64,000 nucleotides of DNA, taken from Candidatus Rifleibacteriota bacterium (lineage in GTDB: Bacteria; Riflebacteria; Ozemobacteria; Ozemobacterales; Ozemobacteraceae). The translations under genes and the position numbers were made by a program. Positions within the stretch are counted from its first letter, which is position 1. Each line of letters starts with the position of its first letter. A model generated the notes under the pieces. It was not told the origin of the DNA, searched no databases, and saw only the letters and a program-made list of their open reading frames with translations. This document shows positions 9,507 through 18,120 of the stretch, one piece after another. The stretch is taken from assembly GCA_029565415.1 (NCBI GenBank), contig JAKQOH010000007.1, positions 1-64,000 of the forward strand. The letters are read 5' to 3'.

Positions 9507-10010
9507 TCACTGCCGGGCCTGGGGCAGGACCGACTGGCGCCAGGACTTTCCGCCGAACCGCGCGGAGAACTCGATCAGCTTCTGCTGATGATCCCGGATG
9601 TTCGCGTCGATGATCTCTTTCGACATGTACCCGGGCGTGATGCCGGCCGCCAGGAATTTGAACACCCCGTTGATCTCGTGATACTCGATTTCATGCGAGA
9701 ACTCGTAGGCCTCGTCGAGCGTCGCGAAGGGGGTCGCGAGTTTTCTGCGAATGCGCTCCCTGGCATCGATCAGCACCTGCCATGAGGCTTCATCGGCCTG
9801 GCCGGCAAGAGTACCGGCCGGGAGCGTTTCCAGCAGACCCCGGAGGATGCCCACATGCCGGGTTTCATCGTTGCGCAGATCGTCCCAGAACTCGGCGACA
9901 CCCCGTTCGTGGGCGAACAGGCGCGACATGGACTCGTAGAGCTCCATGGCCTGCGTCTCCGTCTCGATGGCGAGGGTGATCAATTCGTCGATCGTATGGG
10001 ATTTCAGCAT
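9507..10010 (-). CDS. Ferritin-like/rubrerythrin-type diiron protein
   Basis: The 167-residue all-helical protein carries typical diiron ligands of the ferritin-like fold: ETETQAMELYESM in helix 1, DETRHVGIL in helix 2 and EIEYHEINGVF later. Such proteins reduce peroxide or store iron. The C-terminal rubredoxin domain of classic rubrerythrins is absent, so it is a short, ferritin-like-domain-only form. The ATG at 10010 is used here. A GTG one codon earlier (10013) sits 7 nt from AAGGAG and is equally possible. A good sigma-70-type promoter lies at 10074-10103. The gene diverges from the solute-binding-protein operon. Confidence 0.8.
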   Translation of the reverse strand: MLKSHTIDELITLAIETETQAMELYESMSRLFAHERGVAEFWDDLRNDETRHVGILRGLLETLPAGTLAGQADEASWQVLIDARERIRRKLATPFATLDEAYEFSHEIEYHEINGVFKFLAAGITPGYMSKEIIDANIRDHQQKLIEFSARFGGKSWRQSVLPQARQ

Positions 10011-10073
10011 CACAGGGTCACTCCTTCGCGTTTGGGAAACGGCCAGGCAGTCTCTGCCTCACCGGCACGGCAC

Positions 10074-10103
10074 AGTATACGACGGAAGAGCCGCTGCCGG
10101 CAA
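10074..10103 (-). promoter_or_regulatory. Sigma-70-type promoter of the ferritin-like gene
   Basis: Read on the minus strand: TTGCCG (10103-10098), an 18-nt spacer, then TATACT (10079-10074). Transcription would start near 10067, leaving a leader of about 57 nt that contains AAGGAG. It lies back to back with the plus-strand promoter at 10140. Confidence 0.5.
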
Positions 10104-10139
10104 TGGACCGGCCGTATCTGAAGCGGGCGGAAGATCCCG

Positions 10140-10168
10140 TTGCCTTGGCGGGGGGTTCCGGATATCAT
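10140..10168 (+). promoter_or_regulatory. Sigma-70-type promoter of the solute-binding/OmpA operon
   Basis: TTGCCT (10140-10145), a 17-nt spacer, then TATCAT (10163-10168). The expected start near 10175 leaves a ~45-nt leader before the GTG at 10221, with AGGAGG at 10209-10214. It is the only plausible promoter seen upstream of the seven-gene operon. Confidence 0.5.
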
Positions 10169-10220
10169 GGGGGTCGGTACAGAATGCCATCCATTTTCCG
10201 CTGACCGCAGGAGGAGCTTC

Positions 10221-12014
10221 GTGAACGAGGAACTTGGCCCGACCCCGTTGGGGAAATTCGTGATGTTCGTGTTCATCTTCGGCTGCATCTTCGCCGCCGC
10301 CGTTTCCTTCTCGCCATCGCTGAAGCAGATGATCTTCCCGTCATCGACGACGACGACGGCGGGCAGCGGAACCGGCACCGAAGGCAGCCAGGCCGCGCAG
10401 GGCGGAAACGCCGGCGGGGATGCTTCCCAGGGCCAGGCCGTGACGGGAGAGAAGGTCGAAGCCCCGGATGCCAAGGGCATCACGACGGTTCAGGAGTACA
10501 AGTATATTCCGCAGGAGAAGCTGCCGCCGGTCAAGGGCGTCTCGGGCTACGAGTGGGATGCCCAGAAGAAGATCGTCGAGTTCCCGATCAACGTCTGGAT
10601 CGGCTGGCTGCCGATCGTGGCGGCGAACCACGGTTTCGCCCCGAGCGAGGAAAGCATCTTCTTCAAGAAATACGGCTTCCGGGTCAATCTCAAGCTGATC
10701 GACGATCCGATAGCGGCGCGTGACGCGTATGCATCGGGCAAGAGCCACGTTCTGTGGGGCACGCTCGACATGATCTGCCTGTTCGCGGGCGAGCTGATGA
10801 AAGACAGCCGCACGGCGCCGCGCATCTACCAGCAGATCGACTGGTCGAACGGCGGAGACGGCGTCGTCGTGCGCGGCAACATCCGGTCCGTGAAGGATCT
10901 GGACGGCAAGACCGTCGTCTACGCGCAGAACAGCCCCTCCCAGTATTTCATCCACAATCTTTTGATCACGGCCGGGCTGAGCCCGCAGCGGGTGAAATCG
11001 CGGTTCACCTCGACCGCGTTCGAGGCCGCCGCCGCCTTCGTCGCCGACAAGGGTATCGATGCCTGCGTGAGCTGGGCACCCGACATCTACAACATCCCCG
11101 AGAAGGTCGCCGGAACCCGCATCCTGACCACGACTGCCGAGGCCAACCGGCTCATCACCGACGTGTGGGCCGTCCGGGCCGACTTCGCCAAGGACCACCC
11201 CGACATCGTGAAGGGCCTCGTGGCGGGCATCTTCGAGGGCATGACGATGGTCAAGAACCCGACCCAGAAAGCCCAGGCCTTCCAGTGGATGGCCGAGGGA
11301 TACGGCATGAAGGTCGACGACATCAAAACCATGGAGAACGACGCCTTCCTGACGAACTTCGGCATGAACCGGGAGTTCTTCACGAACCGCAACAACCCGA
11401 CCAACTTCGAGCGCACCTGGAGCAACATCACGCTCGTCTACCGCGAGCTGGGCGTGCTGGCCACGCCGGTGCGGTTCGACGAGGTGATGGACTTCTCGGT
11501 CCTCCAGGAGCTCGACAAGGAAGGCGCCTTCAAGGACCAGACGGACGTGCCGACTTCGCGGTTCGTCCCCACGTCCTACAAGAAGGTGTCGGCCGAGGCG
11601 CCGGTGCTGACCCAGACCGTGCGCATCAACTTCTATCCGAACTCGGCCAACGTGTTCGAGCCCGAGCACGACGAGTTCGGCCAGCCGGTCGCGAACACGC
11701 TGTATGACCCTTCCGTCGACGCGACGCTCGAGAAGATCGCCCGCATGGTCGGCCAGTATGAGCGGGCCACGGTCGCGATCGTGGGCCACACCGACGCATC
11801 GATGAAGGGCAAGGTTCCCGAGAAGGCCGTGAAGGATCTGTCGGAAGACCGGTCGAAGTCGGTGCGCGATGCGCTGATCCGCAAATACCGGTTCCCCCTC
11901 AACAAGTTTGTCGTGGCCGGCAAGGGCTGGGACGCTCCGGCCGACGAGAACGACGCGATGAACCATGCCCTCAACCGCCGGGTCGAGGTGCAGGTGTTCA
12001 CGCCGGAACAGTGA
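10221..12014 (+). CDS. Membrane-anchored ABC solute-binding protein fused to OmpA domain
   Basis: I chose the GTG at 10221 because AGGAGG ends 6 nt upstream; this gives 597 residues. The order is: one uncleaved-looking membrane anchor (about 12-35, FVMFVFIFGCIFAAAVSF), a low-complexity linker, a TauA/SsuA (NMT1)-type solute-binding domain (about 85-450), and an OmpA-like domain (about 470-595). The OmpA domain contains IVGHTD and the LSEDRSKSV motif that in OmpA proteins contacts diaminopimelate in peptidoglycan. The solute-binding domain should feed the permease encoded three genes downstream, and the OmpA domain should fix it to the cell wall. The ligand is not identifiable; TauA/SsuA relatives bind sulfonates, nitrate or thiamine precursors. 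It is a close paralogue of 12872-14548. Confidence 0.85.
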   Translation: MNEELGPTPLGKFVMFVFIFGCIFAAAVSFSPSLKQMIFPSSTTTTAGSGTGTEGSQAAQGGNAGGDASQGQAVTGEKVEAPDAKGITTVQEYKYIPQEKLPPVKGVSGYEWDAQKKIVEFPINVWIGWLPIVAANHGFAPSEESIFFKKYGFRVNLKLIDDPIAARDAYASGKSHVLWGTLDMICLFAGELMKDSRTAPRIYQQIDWSNGGDGVVVRGNIRSVKDLDGKTVVYAQNSPSQYFIHNLLITAGLSPQRVKSRFTSTAFEAAAAFVADKGIDACVSWAPDIYNIPEKVAGTRILTTTAEANRLITDVWAVRADFAKDHPDIVKGLVAGIFEGMTMVKNPTQKAQAFQWMAEGYGMKVDDIKTMENDAFLTNFGMNREFFTNRNNPTNFERTWSNITLVYRELGVLATPVRFDEVMDFSVLQELDKEGAFKDQTDVPTSRFVPTSYKKVSAEAPVLTQTVRINFYPNSANVFEPEHDEFGQPVANTLYDPSVDATLEKIARMVGQYERATVAIVGHTDASMKGKVPEKAVKDLSEDRSKSVRDALIRKYRFPLNKFVVAGKGWDAPADENDAMNHALNRRVEVQVFTPEQ

Positions 12015-12041
12015 GTTACATCCGAAAGGAGAGGTCATAGA

Positions 12042-12803
12042 ATGTTCACGAGACTGATGAATCTGATTCGCGGGTTTTTCGGGCTGTTCATCTCGGGGCT
12101 CGAGGCACAGAACCCCCACGCGCTGATCGAGGTCGAGAAGGAGAACCTGCGCAAGCAGATTTCGCGGTTCAACGAGCAGCTCGCCAACCAGGCGGCGTTT
12201 CTCGAACGGCTGATCCGGCAGGTGAAAAACCTGACCCAGAAGGAAAAAGAGCTGACGGCGAAGATCACGGCCAACCTCAAGGCCGGCAACCGGGCCGTCG
12301 CGGGCCAGCTCGCGCTGCAGCTCCAGACCGTCAAGCAGCAGCTCGACGAGAACCAGCAGCAGCTCCAGCTCCAGGAAAAGGCGTTCAAGGATCTCGAGCG
12401 CGCGCGCGACGTTTCGGTGCGCGAGGCGCAGCAGAAGATCGAGAAGCTGCAGGCGATGGTGTCCGAGACCGAGATGCTCGAGGCCCAGGCCGAGCTGTCG
12501 GAGATGGCGAAGGGCATGATCAGCAGCATCGGAGGAACCGGCGACACGATCGCCCGCGTCTCCGAGCTGGTGCAGGAACGGCGTGACAAGGCCGCCGGCC
12601 GCGCGCGCGTCTCCTCCGGCCAGATCGACACCTCGGGCATCCAGCTCAAGGAGAACGAGCAGGCCGCCCTCGGCGAGCAGGCTCTGGCCGAGTTCGCCTC
12701 GGTGTACGGGATCGACTCGGCGACCGGGGAAACCGCTCCCGAGGCGCCCGTCACGGAAGCTCCGCCGCCGGTTCCCGAGAAGGAACTCGGCCCCCGGGCC
12801 TGA
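12042..12803 (+). CDS. PspA/IM30-family membrane-remodelling protein
   Basis: The 253-residue protein has an amphipathic N-terminal helix (LMNLIRGFFGLFISGLEAQN) followed by NPHALIEVEKENLR, which matches the start of PspA/Vipp1 proteins. A long Gln/Lys/Glu-rich coiled coil follows (about 30-150), then a less ordered Pro-rich C-terminus. PspA proteins bind damaged inner membranes from the cytoplasm and form ESCRT-III-like polymers. It sits between the two solute-binding/OmpA genes, 27 nt after the first, with AAAGGAGAGG upstream. That suggests the operon deals with an envelope-stress-related solute or membrane state. Family assignment is by pattern; other coiled-coil proteins could look similar. 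Confidence 0.7.
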   Translation: MFTRLMNLIRGFFGLFISGLEAQNPHALIEVEKENLRKQISRFNEQLANQAAFLERLIRQVKNLTQKEKELTAKITANLKAGNRAVAGQLALQLQTVKQQLDENQQQLQLQEKAFKDLERARDVSVREAQQKIEKLQAMVSETEMLEAQAELSEMAKGMISSIGGTGDTIARVSELVQERRDKAAGRARVSSGQIDTSGIQLKENEQAALGEQALAEFASVYGIDSATGETAPEAPVTEAPPPVPEKELGPRA

Positions 12804-12819
12804 TCTTCCCGACATTCCG

Positions 12820-12845
12820 TTGGCGCGACCGGCCGGTCGCGCCAA
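12820..12845. repeat. Perfect 26-nt palindrome between pspA-like gene and second solute-binding gene
   Basis: TTGGCGCGACCGG is followed immediately by its exact reverse complement, without a T run. In RNA it would form a very stable hairpin 27 nt before the next start codon. It is not a classic terminator. It may protect mRNA 3' ends or separate expression levels within the operon, or be an operator. Confidence 0.7.
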
Positions 12846-12871
12846 CACCACAGAATTATAACGGAGGATAT

Positions 12872-14548
12872 ATGAAAATCATGAGAATCGCCCTTGCGGC
12901 CCTGATCGCCCTCGCCCTGCAGGCGGGCGCGGCGGTCGCCCAGGAAGCCCCGGCCCCCGCCGGCGCGGCACCGGCGAAACCGTCGGTCGAAGCCCCGGAC
13001 ACGAAGGGTGTCACGACGGTTCAGGAGTACAAGTATGTTCCGCAGGAGAAGCTGCCGCCGGTCAAGGGCACCTCGGCCTACAAGTGGGACGAAAAAGAGA
13101 AGATCGTCGAGTTCCCGATCAACGTCTGGATCGGCTGGCTGCCGATCGTGGCCGCGAACAACGGCTTCAAGCCCAACGAGGAGAGCGTCTTCTTCAAGAA
13201 ATACGGCTTCAAGGTCAACCTGAAGCTGATCGACGACCCGGTTGCGGCCCGCGATGCGTATGCGGCCGGCACCAGCCACGTGCTGTGGGGCACGCTGGAC
13301 ATGATCGCGCTGTTCGCCCCCGAGCTGATGAAGGACAGCCGCACCTCGCCGCGCATTTACCAACAGATCGACTGGTCGAACGGCGGCGACGGCATCGTCG
13401 TGCGCTCGGGCATCCGCAGCGTGGCCGACCTGAAGGGCAAGACGGTCGTGTTCGCCCAGAACAGCCCGTCCCAGTATTTCATCAGCAACCTGCTGATCAA
13501 CGGCGGTCTGCAACTGAGCGACATCACCCCGAAATACACGGCCACGGCGTTCGAGGCCGCGGCGGCGTTCGTGTCGGACAAGAGCATCGACGCCTGCGTG
13601 AGCTGGGCGCCGGACATCTACAACATCCCCGAGAAGGTCGCCGGAACCCGCATTCTGACCACGACCAGCGAGGCGAACAAGCTGATCGCCGACGTGTGGG
13701 CCGTGCGCGCCGACTTCGCGCGGGACAAGCCCGAGATCGTGAAGGGCCTCGTGGCCGGCATCTTCGAGGGCATGGACCTGCTGAAGAACCCGACCTTCAA
13801 GGCCCAGGCGTTCCAGTGGATGGCCGACGGGTACGGCATGAAGGTCGACGACGTGAAGGGCATGCAGAACGACGCCCACTCGACGAACTTCGCCGAGAAC
13901 ATGGCGTTCTTCCTGAATGCGAACAACCCGACCAGCTTCGAGCGCACCTGGAAGAACATCACCTCGGTCTACCAGCTCGCCGGCAAGGTCGAAAACCCCA
14001 TCACCTTCGACCAGGTCATGGACTTCACGCTGCTCCAGGCGATCGAGAAGGACGGCACGTTCAAGCACCACAAGGACGAGTACGTCAGCAGCTTCGTGCC
14101 GACCAGCTACAAGAAGGTTTCGGCGGAAGCCCCGATCGTCACCCAGACGGTGCGCATCAGCTTCTACCCGAACTCGTCGAACCTGTACGAGCCGCAGCAT
14201 GACGACATCGGCCGGCCGCTGCCGAACACGCTCTACGACCCGAACATCGAAGCCACGATGGAACGGATCGGCCGGCTGGTCGGCGCCTACGAGCGCGCGG
14301 TCATCGCGATCGTCGGCCACACCGACGGCTCGATGAAGGGCAAGGTGCCGGAAGAGGTCGTGAAGGAGCTGAGCACCGAGCGCGCCAATGCCGTGAAGCA
14401 GGCGCTCGTCGCCAAGTACAAGTTCGACCCGAACAAGTTCGTGGCCGAGGGCAAGGGCTGGGACGAGCCGGCCGACCAGGCGGATGCGCAGAACCATGCG
14501 CTCAACCGCCGCGTCGAGGTGTCCGTCTACTCGCCCGAAAGCCAGTAA
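12872..14548 (+). CDS. Periplasmic ABC solute-binding protein fused to OmpA domain (second paralogue)
   Basis: The 558-residue protein has a cleavable signal peptide (residues 1-24, ending AVAQ) instead of the membrane anchor of its paralogue. A TauA/SsuA-type solute-binding domain (about 45-410) and an OmpA-like domain (about 430-555) follow. The OmpA domain has IVGHTDGSMKGKVPEE and ALNRRVEVSV. By eye roughly two thirds of residues match the 10221 protein across the whole length, and some stretches are nearly identical in DNA, so the pair arose by duplication. It would be a soluble, wall-tethered receptor for the same importer. An 'ACGGAGGATAT' ribosome site precedes the ATG. Confidence 0.87.
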   Translation: MKIMRIALAALIALALQAGAAVAQEAPAPAGAAPAKPSVEAPDTKGVTTVQEYKYVPQEKLPPVKGTSAYKWDEKEKIVEFPINVWIGWLPIVAANNGFKPNEESVFFKKYGFKVNLKLIDDPVAARDAYAAGTSHVLWGTLDMIALFAPELMKDSRTSPRIYQQIDWSNGGDGIVVRSGIRSVADLKGKTVVFAQNSPSQYFISNLLINGGLQLSDITPKYTATAFEAAAAFVSDKSIDACVSWAPDIYNIPEKVAGTRILTTTSEANKLIADVWAVRADFARDKPEIVKGLVAGIFEGMDLLKNPTFKAQAFQWMADGYGMKVDDVKGMQNDAHSTNFAENMAFFLNANNPTSFERTWKNITSVYQLAGKVENPITFDQVMDFTLLQAIEKDGTFKHHKDEYVSSFVPTSYKKVSAEAPIVTQTVRISFYPNSSNLYEPQHDDIGRPLPNTLYDPNIEATMERIGRLVGAYERAVIAIVGHTDGSMKGKVPEEVVKELSTERANAVKQALVAKYKFDPNKFVAEGKGWDEPADQADAQNHALNRRVEVSVYSPESQ

Positions 14549-14556
14549 CCGCACTC

Positions 14557-14587
14557 ATGCGGGCGGCGGCAGCGCCGCCGCCCGCAT
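14557..14587. repeat. Strong GC hairpin followed by AT-rich stretch upstream of permease gene
   Basis: ATGCGGGCGGCGGC, a 3-nt loop, then the exact reverse complement, followed by ~25 nt of AT-rich sequence (TAATATTCATAGCGATATAA). There is no uninterrupted T run, so termination would be partial at best. Binding-protein genes are often separated from permease genes by such hairpins, which let the receptor be made in excess. Confidence 0.6.
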
Positions 14588-14631
14588 AATATTCATAGCG
14601 ATATAATATCACACTCCTCGGAGGTTCCGGG

Positions 14632-15855
14632 ATGTCGGCAGATCCAGGCACGTCAGGAAAGCAGCCCCCCGCCCGGAGCGGGGCGGTGTCGGAGTTCCTC
14701 CGGATCCGGGAACCGGTTCCGATGATCCAGAGCGCGGGATTGGGCGTCATTCCCATCCTGCTCCTGCTCCTGATCTGGACGGCCGCGACCTGGGGCCGCA
14801 TGGACGTGGTGTATCTGCCGGAAGGCGAGCTCGACACGGGCGAGGCCGTTCCGCAGGTCGGCCGGTTGATCACCGACGGCACGGGCCTCAAGGTGGCCGG
14901 CTGGAAGCTGGAGCAGGCGGCGACCGATACGTTCGTGGTTTCGGGCCAGGCCCGGTTCCCGCTCCACAATCTGTATGTCCGCGTCTACGGCGACGAGTTC
15001 AAGATCAAGCTCAAGCGCGGCAGGATCATTTCGCGTCAGGCGGTTCCCGCACCGGCCGAAGCCGCCGAGGCGCCCCAGGGCACGGCGATCGGCCGCGGGG
15101 GGGTTCCGGTTCCCCCGGCAGCCGGCAAGCAGCTCCACGTGCTGGAATACCGGTATGAAGACGTCGAGACGCGGCTGCTGACCAACCAGATCCTGCCGAG
15201 CCCGATGGAAGTGCTGCGATCGCTGAAGTCGCTCTGGTCCGAGCGCAAGCTCGCGAGCAACGTGTTTGCGAGTTTTCTGCGCGTCGCCGAAGGGTTCGGC
15301 GTGGCCCTGGCGATCGGCTTCCCGCTCGGCCTGCTCATGGGCAGCTTCTCCCGCATCAAGGCGATGTTCTCACCCATCATGGTGTTCAGCGGATATCTGC
15401 CGATCCCGGCGCTGGTTCCGCTGTTCATGAGCCTGTTCGGCACCACCGAGTTACAGAAGGTGATGTTCCTGGCCTTCGCGTTCGGCATCTACCTGCTGCC
15501 CCTGATCGTGCGCGCCATCGAAGAGGTCGACAACGTCTACCTGCTCACCGCCTACACCCTCGGGGCCACCAAGTGGCAGACGGTGCGCCACGTGCTGCTG
15601 GCGATCGCGATGCCGAACATCTACGACGCGATGCGGATGGGCTTCGGGGTCGGATGGGGCTATATTATATTGGCTGAAATGGTCGACATGGGAAGCGGCG
15701 GTCTCGGCGCCCTGATTCTCGGCAGCCAGCGCATCGGCCCCAAGGAGCACATCTACCTCGTCCTGCTCGTCATCGTCGTGCTGGCATTCATCACCGACAA
15801 GTTGTGGGAATACGGCGGTGACGTGCTGTTCCCGTACCGGAGGCTCAAGCGATGA
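14632..15855 (+). CDS. ABC transporter permease (TauC/SsuC type) with inserted periplasmic domain
   Basis: The 407-residue protein has one membrane helix at about 35-55 (LGVIPILLLLLIWTAAT), then ~130 residues without membrane segments (about 56-185). A standard BPD_transp_1 domain follows with five or six helices (about 195-400). The EAA loop that docks on the ATPase is visible as TAYTLGATKWQTVRHVLL. TauC/SsuC permeases are normally ~260 residues with a short first loop, so the extra domain between the first helix and the core is unusual. It could contact the OmpA-fused receptors. The stop overlaps the next start (ATGA at 15852). Confidence 0.85.
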   Translation: MSADPGTSGKQPPARSGAVSEFLRIREPVPMIQSAGLGVIPILLLLLIWTAATWGRMDVVYLPEGELDTGEAVPQVGRLITDGTGLKVAGWKLEQAATDTFVVSGQARFPLHNLYVRVYGDEFKIKLKRGRIISRQAVPAPAEAAEAPQGTAIGRGGVPVPPAAGKQLHVLEYRYEDVETRLLTNQILPSPMEVLRSLKSLWSERKLASNVFASFLRVAEGFGVALAIGFPLGLLMGSFSRIKAMFSPIMVFSGYLPIPALVPLFMSLFGTTELQKVMFLAFAFGIYLLPLIVRAIEEVDNVYLLTAYTLGATKWQTVRHVLLAIAMPNIYDAMRMGFGVGWGYIILAEMVDMGSGGLGALILGSQRIGPKEHIYLVLLVIVVLAFITDKLWEYGGDVLFPYRRLKR

Positions 15856-17165
15856 GCGAGAACGACAAGAACGCCCCTCCCCTGACGAGCGCAGGCCCGG
15901 ATCTGAGCGGTATTTCCTCCGCCCCGTCCCGTGAGTCCCCGACGGCCCCGGTCACGGCACCGCCCGCGCCGGCCGCTGAAACGGCCAAGCCTGCCCCCGC
16001 CCCAGCGTCCCCGGTCGAAGCCCGGGACGCGCACATCCCGTCAGAGCCCCCCCATGCTCCTCTGCCATCGAACGGAGATAAGCCGCCATCGACTCCACCA
16101 AAGCCAGACGCGGCAAAACCGGCACCGGCCACGGCGCCAGCCACGCAGCAGAAACAGCATGCGACGCCCCCCCATTCCCCGCCGCCGGCTGCCCCGGCCC
16201 CCCGCTCGTTCTGGAGACGCCTGATCGGGCCTTTTTCCAACCTCCCGGAGGAGCCGGGCGTCCCGAAGCCCTCCCCCGTCACGGGCGGCACAGATCCGGC
16301 CGAAGGGGCCGGGCCACAGGCTTCCGCCGGCCCCAAACCTCCGGTCGTGACGTTCCGCAACGTGACGAAGATTTTCAACGAGGGCACGCCGCACGAGTAC
16401 AAGGCGATCGAAAACATCGATTTCGAGATCGAGGACCTGCCCGACGTCGGCGAGTTCATCGCCCTGGTCGGCCCCTCGGGCTGCGGCAAATCCACCGTTC
16501 TGAACCTGATCCAGGGCTTCCCGGATGTCTGGCCGCCCACGCGCGGCGAGGTGCTCGTGCGCAACCGCCCCGTCACGGGGCCGGGCAAGGACCGCGGGAT
16601 GATCTTCCAGAAATACAGCTCGTTCCCGAACCGCACCGTGCTCGAGAACGTGACGTTCGGCCTCGAGATCAACCGCGATGCGCTGGGCTACTCGCCCGCC
16701 GAGATGAAGGCGCGTGCGATGGATATCATCCGGAAAGTCGGCCTGCTCGGCCATGAAAGCAAGTATCCCTACCAGCTTTCGGGGGGTCAGCAGCAGCGGG
16801 TCGCGATCGCCCGCACGCTCGTGCTGAGGCCCCGGATCATCCTTATGGATGAGCCGTTCTCGGCATTGGACGAACCGACCCGCATCGACATGCAGGCGCT
16901 GATCACCCAGCTCTGGAAGGAAGTCGAGGCGACCGTGTTCATCGTGACCCACTCCCTCGCCGAAGCCGTGTATCTCGGGGACCGCGTCTTCATGTTCACC
17001 CCCGGCCCGGGAAAAATAGCGGACAAGATATTCATCCGCCCCGAAGAGATCGGCAAGGCCCCGGGGCTGTCCCCGCTCGATGTCCAGGAAGGCCCGGCCT
17101 TCAAGGCCCGGCTGCGCGAGATCACGGAGCGGTTCCTCGCCATCGAGGACGGAGGAACCCACTGA
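15852..17165 (+). CDS. ABC transporter ATP-binding protein with long disordered N-terminus
   Basis: The 437-residue protein has a ~160-residue Pro/Ala-rich, low-complexity N-terminus and then a TauB/SsuB-type ATPase domain (about 165-435). Motifs are Walker A GPSGCGKST (about 205-213), signature LSGGQQQRVAIARTL and Walker B RIILMDEPFSALDE. The switch histidine is in IVTHSLAEA. It powers the importer formed with the 14632 permease. TauB-type ATPases are normally about 255 residues and have no such tail; a tether or partner-binding role is inferred. It overlaps the permease gene by 4 nt and is followed 1 nt later by the next start. Confidence 0.92.
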   Translation: MSENDKNAPPLTSAGPDLSGISSAPSRESPTAPVTAPPAPAAETAKPAPAPASPVEARDAHIPSEPPHAPLPSNGDKPPSTPPKPDAAKPAPATAPATQQKQHATPPHSPPPAAPAPRSFWRRLIGPFSNLPEEPGVPKPSPVTGGTDPAEGAGPQASAGPKPPVVTFRNVTKIFNEGTPHEYKAIENIDFEIEDLPDVGEFIALVGPSGCGKSTVLNLIQGFPDVWPPTRGEVLVRNRPVTGPGKDRGMIFQKYSSFPNRTVLENVTFGLEINRDALGYSPAEMKARAMDIIRKVGLLGHESKYPYQLSGGQQQRVAIARTLVLRPRIILMDEPFSALDEPTRIDMQALITQLWKEVEATVFIVTHSLAEAVYLGDRVFMFTPGPGKIADKIFIRPEEIGKAPGLSPLDVQEGPAFKARLREITERFLAIEDGGTH

Positions 17166-17166
17166 C

Positions 17167-18099
17167 ATGGCCCGCGCATCGCTCGGTTTCTGGGATTACC
17201 TGTCGGAAGCGTTTCATCTGCGCTACCCGCTGCCAGGCCTCGGCGCGCTGCCGGTCAACAAGATGGGGCTGGCGGGGGCCGTTGCGCTGGGCCTGCTGAA
17301 CCCCGGTTTCTGGTTCCTCGGAGCCGGCATGGAGGTGTGCTATCTCTGGATGCTCTCGACGGATCCGCGGTTCCAGAAATACATCCAGTCGAAGCGGCTG
17401 AACCTCATCGAGCAGGACAAGGCGGTCCGGATCAACGAGATGGTGCGCACGCTGGACAAGCCCTCGGTCGCGCGGTTGGAGGCGCTGAACGCCAACCTGG
17501 CCCAGATCAGCCGGCTGATGGACATGAACAGCGACGGCACGATGCAGTTCATCCGCGAGACGAAGGAAAAGACGCTCGGCCAACTGCCGGTGCTGTTTCT
17601 CAAGCTGCTGGTGACGCGGCGCATGATCTGCGAGAGCCTCGAACGCACCGATGCCGCCGCCATCCGGCGCGAACTGCGCGATCTCGAAAAACAACTCGCG
17701 GGCTCGGGGCTGAGCGAGGCGCTCGAAAAATCGGTCCGCGGCAATATCGAGATCCGCCAGAAACGGCTCGAGAACATCGGCCGGGCCCAGGAGAACCTGA
17801 AACTCGTTGAGATGGAGCTGAATCGCATCGAGAACCAGGTCCAGCTGATCCGCGAGGAGACGGCCCTCAACCGCACGCCCGAGGCGCTTTCGGCCGGCAT
17901 CGACCGGATCAGCTCGACCCTCGGGGAAACCGAGCAGTGGGTCGATTCCCATGCCGAGTTTCTGAACCGCATCGGTGGCGATCAGATCCTGCCCGCCGAA
18001 GAGCCCGTCTACCGAGCTCCCCTGCCGGAACTGCCCGCGGAGGAAGCACAGCCGTCCGAGCCGCTGCCGCCCCCGCCCGGCCAGGAAGAGAAACCGTAA
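17167..18099 (+). CDS. Membrane-associated coiled-coil protein, unknown
   Basis: The ATG at 17167 has GGAGGAA 10 nt upstream and gives 310 residues. After ~25 residues there is a hydrophobic region of one or two membrane helices (about 35-60, MGLAGAVALGLLNPGFWFLG). A long mostly helical cytoplasmic part follows, with coiled coil at about 170-250 (LENIGRAQENLKLVEMELNR). The tail is Pro/Glu-rich. I recognise no family. It lies between the ABC ATPase and the AAA+ ATPase with tiny gaps, so it probably belongs to the same machine, perhaps as an adaptor. Confidence 0.75.
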   Translation: MARASLGFWDYLSEAFHLRYPLPGLGALPVNKMGLAGAVALGLLNPGFWFLGAGMEVCYLWMLSTDPRFQKYIQSKRLNLIEQDKAVRINEMVRTLDKPSVARLEALNANLAQISRLMDMNSDGTMQFIRETKEKTLGQLPVLFLKLLVTRRMICESLERTDAAAIRRELRDLEKQLAGSGLSEALEKSVRGNIEIRQKRLENIGRAQENLKLVEMELNRIENQVQLIREETALNRTPEALSAGIDRISSTLGETEQWVDSHAEFLNRIGGDQILPAEEPVYRAPLPELPAEEAQPSEPLPPPPGQEEKP

Positions 18100-18120
18100 T
18101 ATTCCGGGAGGAATCCATCC

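Noticed and set aside
10341..14554. Long minus-strand open frames opposite the solute-binding/OmpA operon
   Set aside because: They mirror the plus-strand genes, start and stop inside them, and resemble each other only because the plus-strand genes are paralogues.
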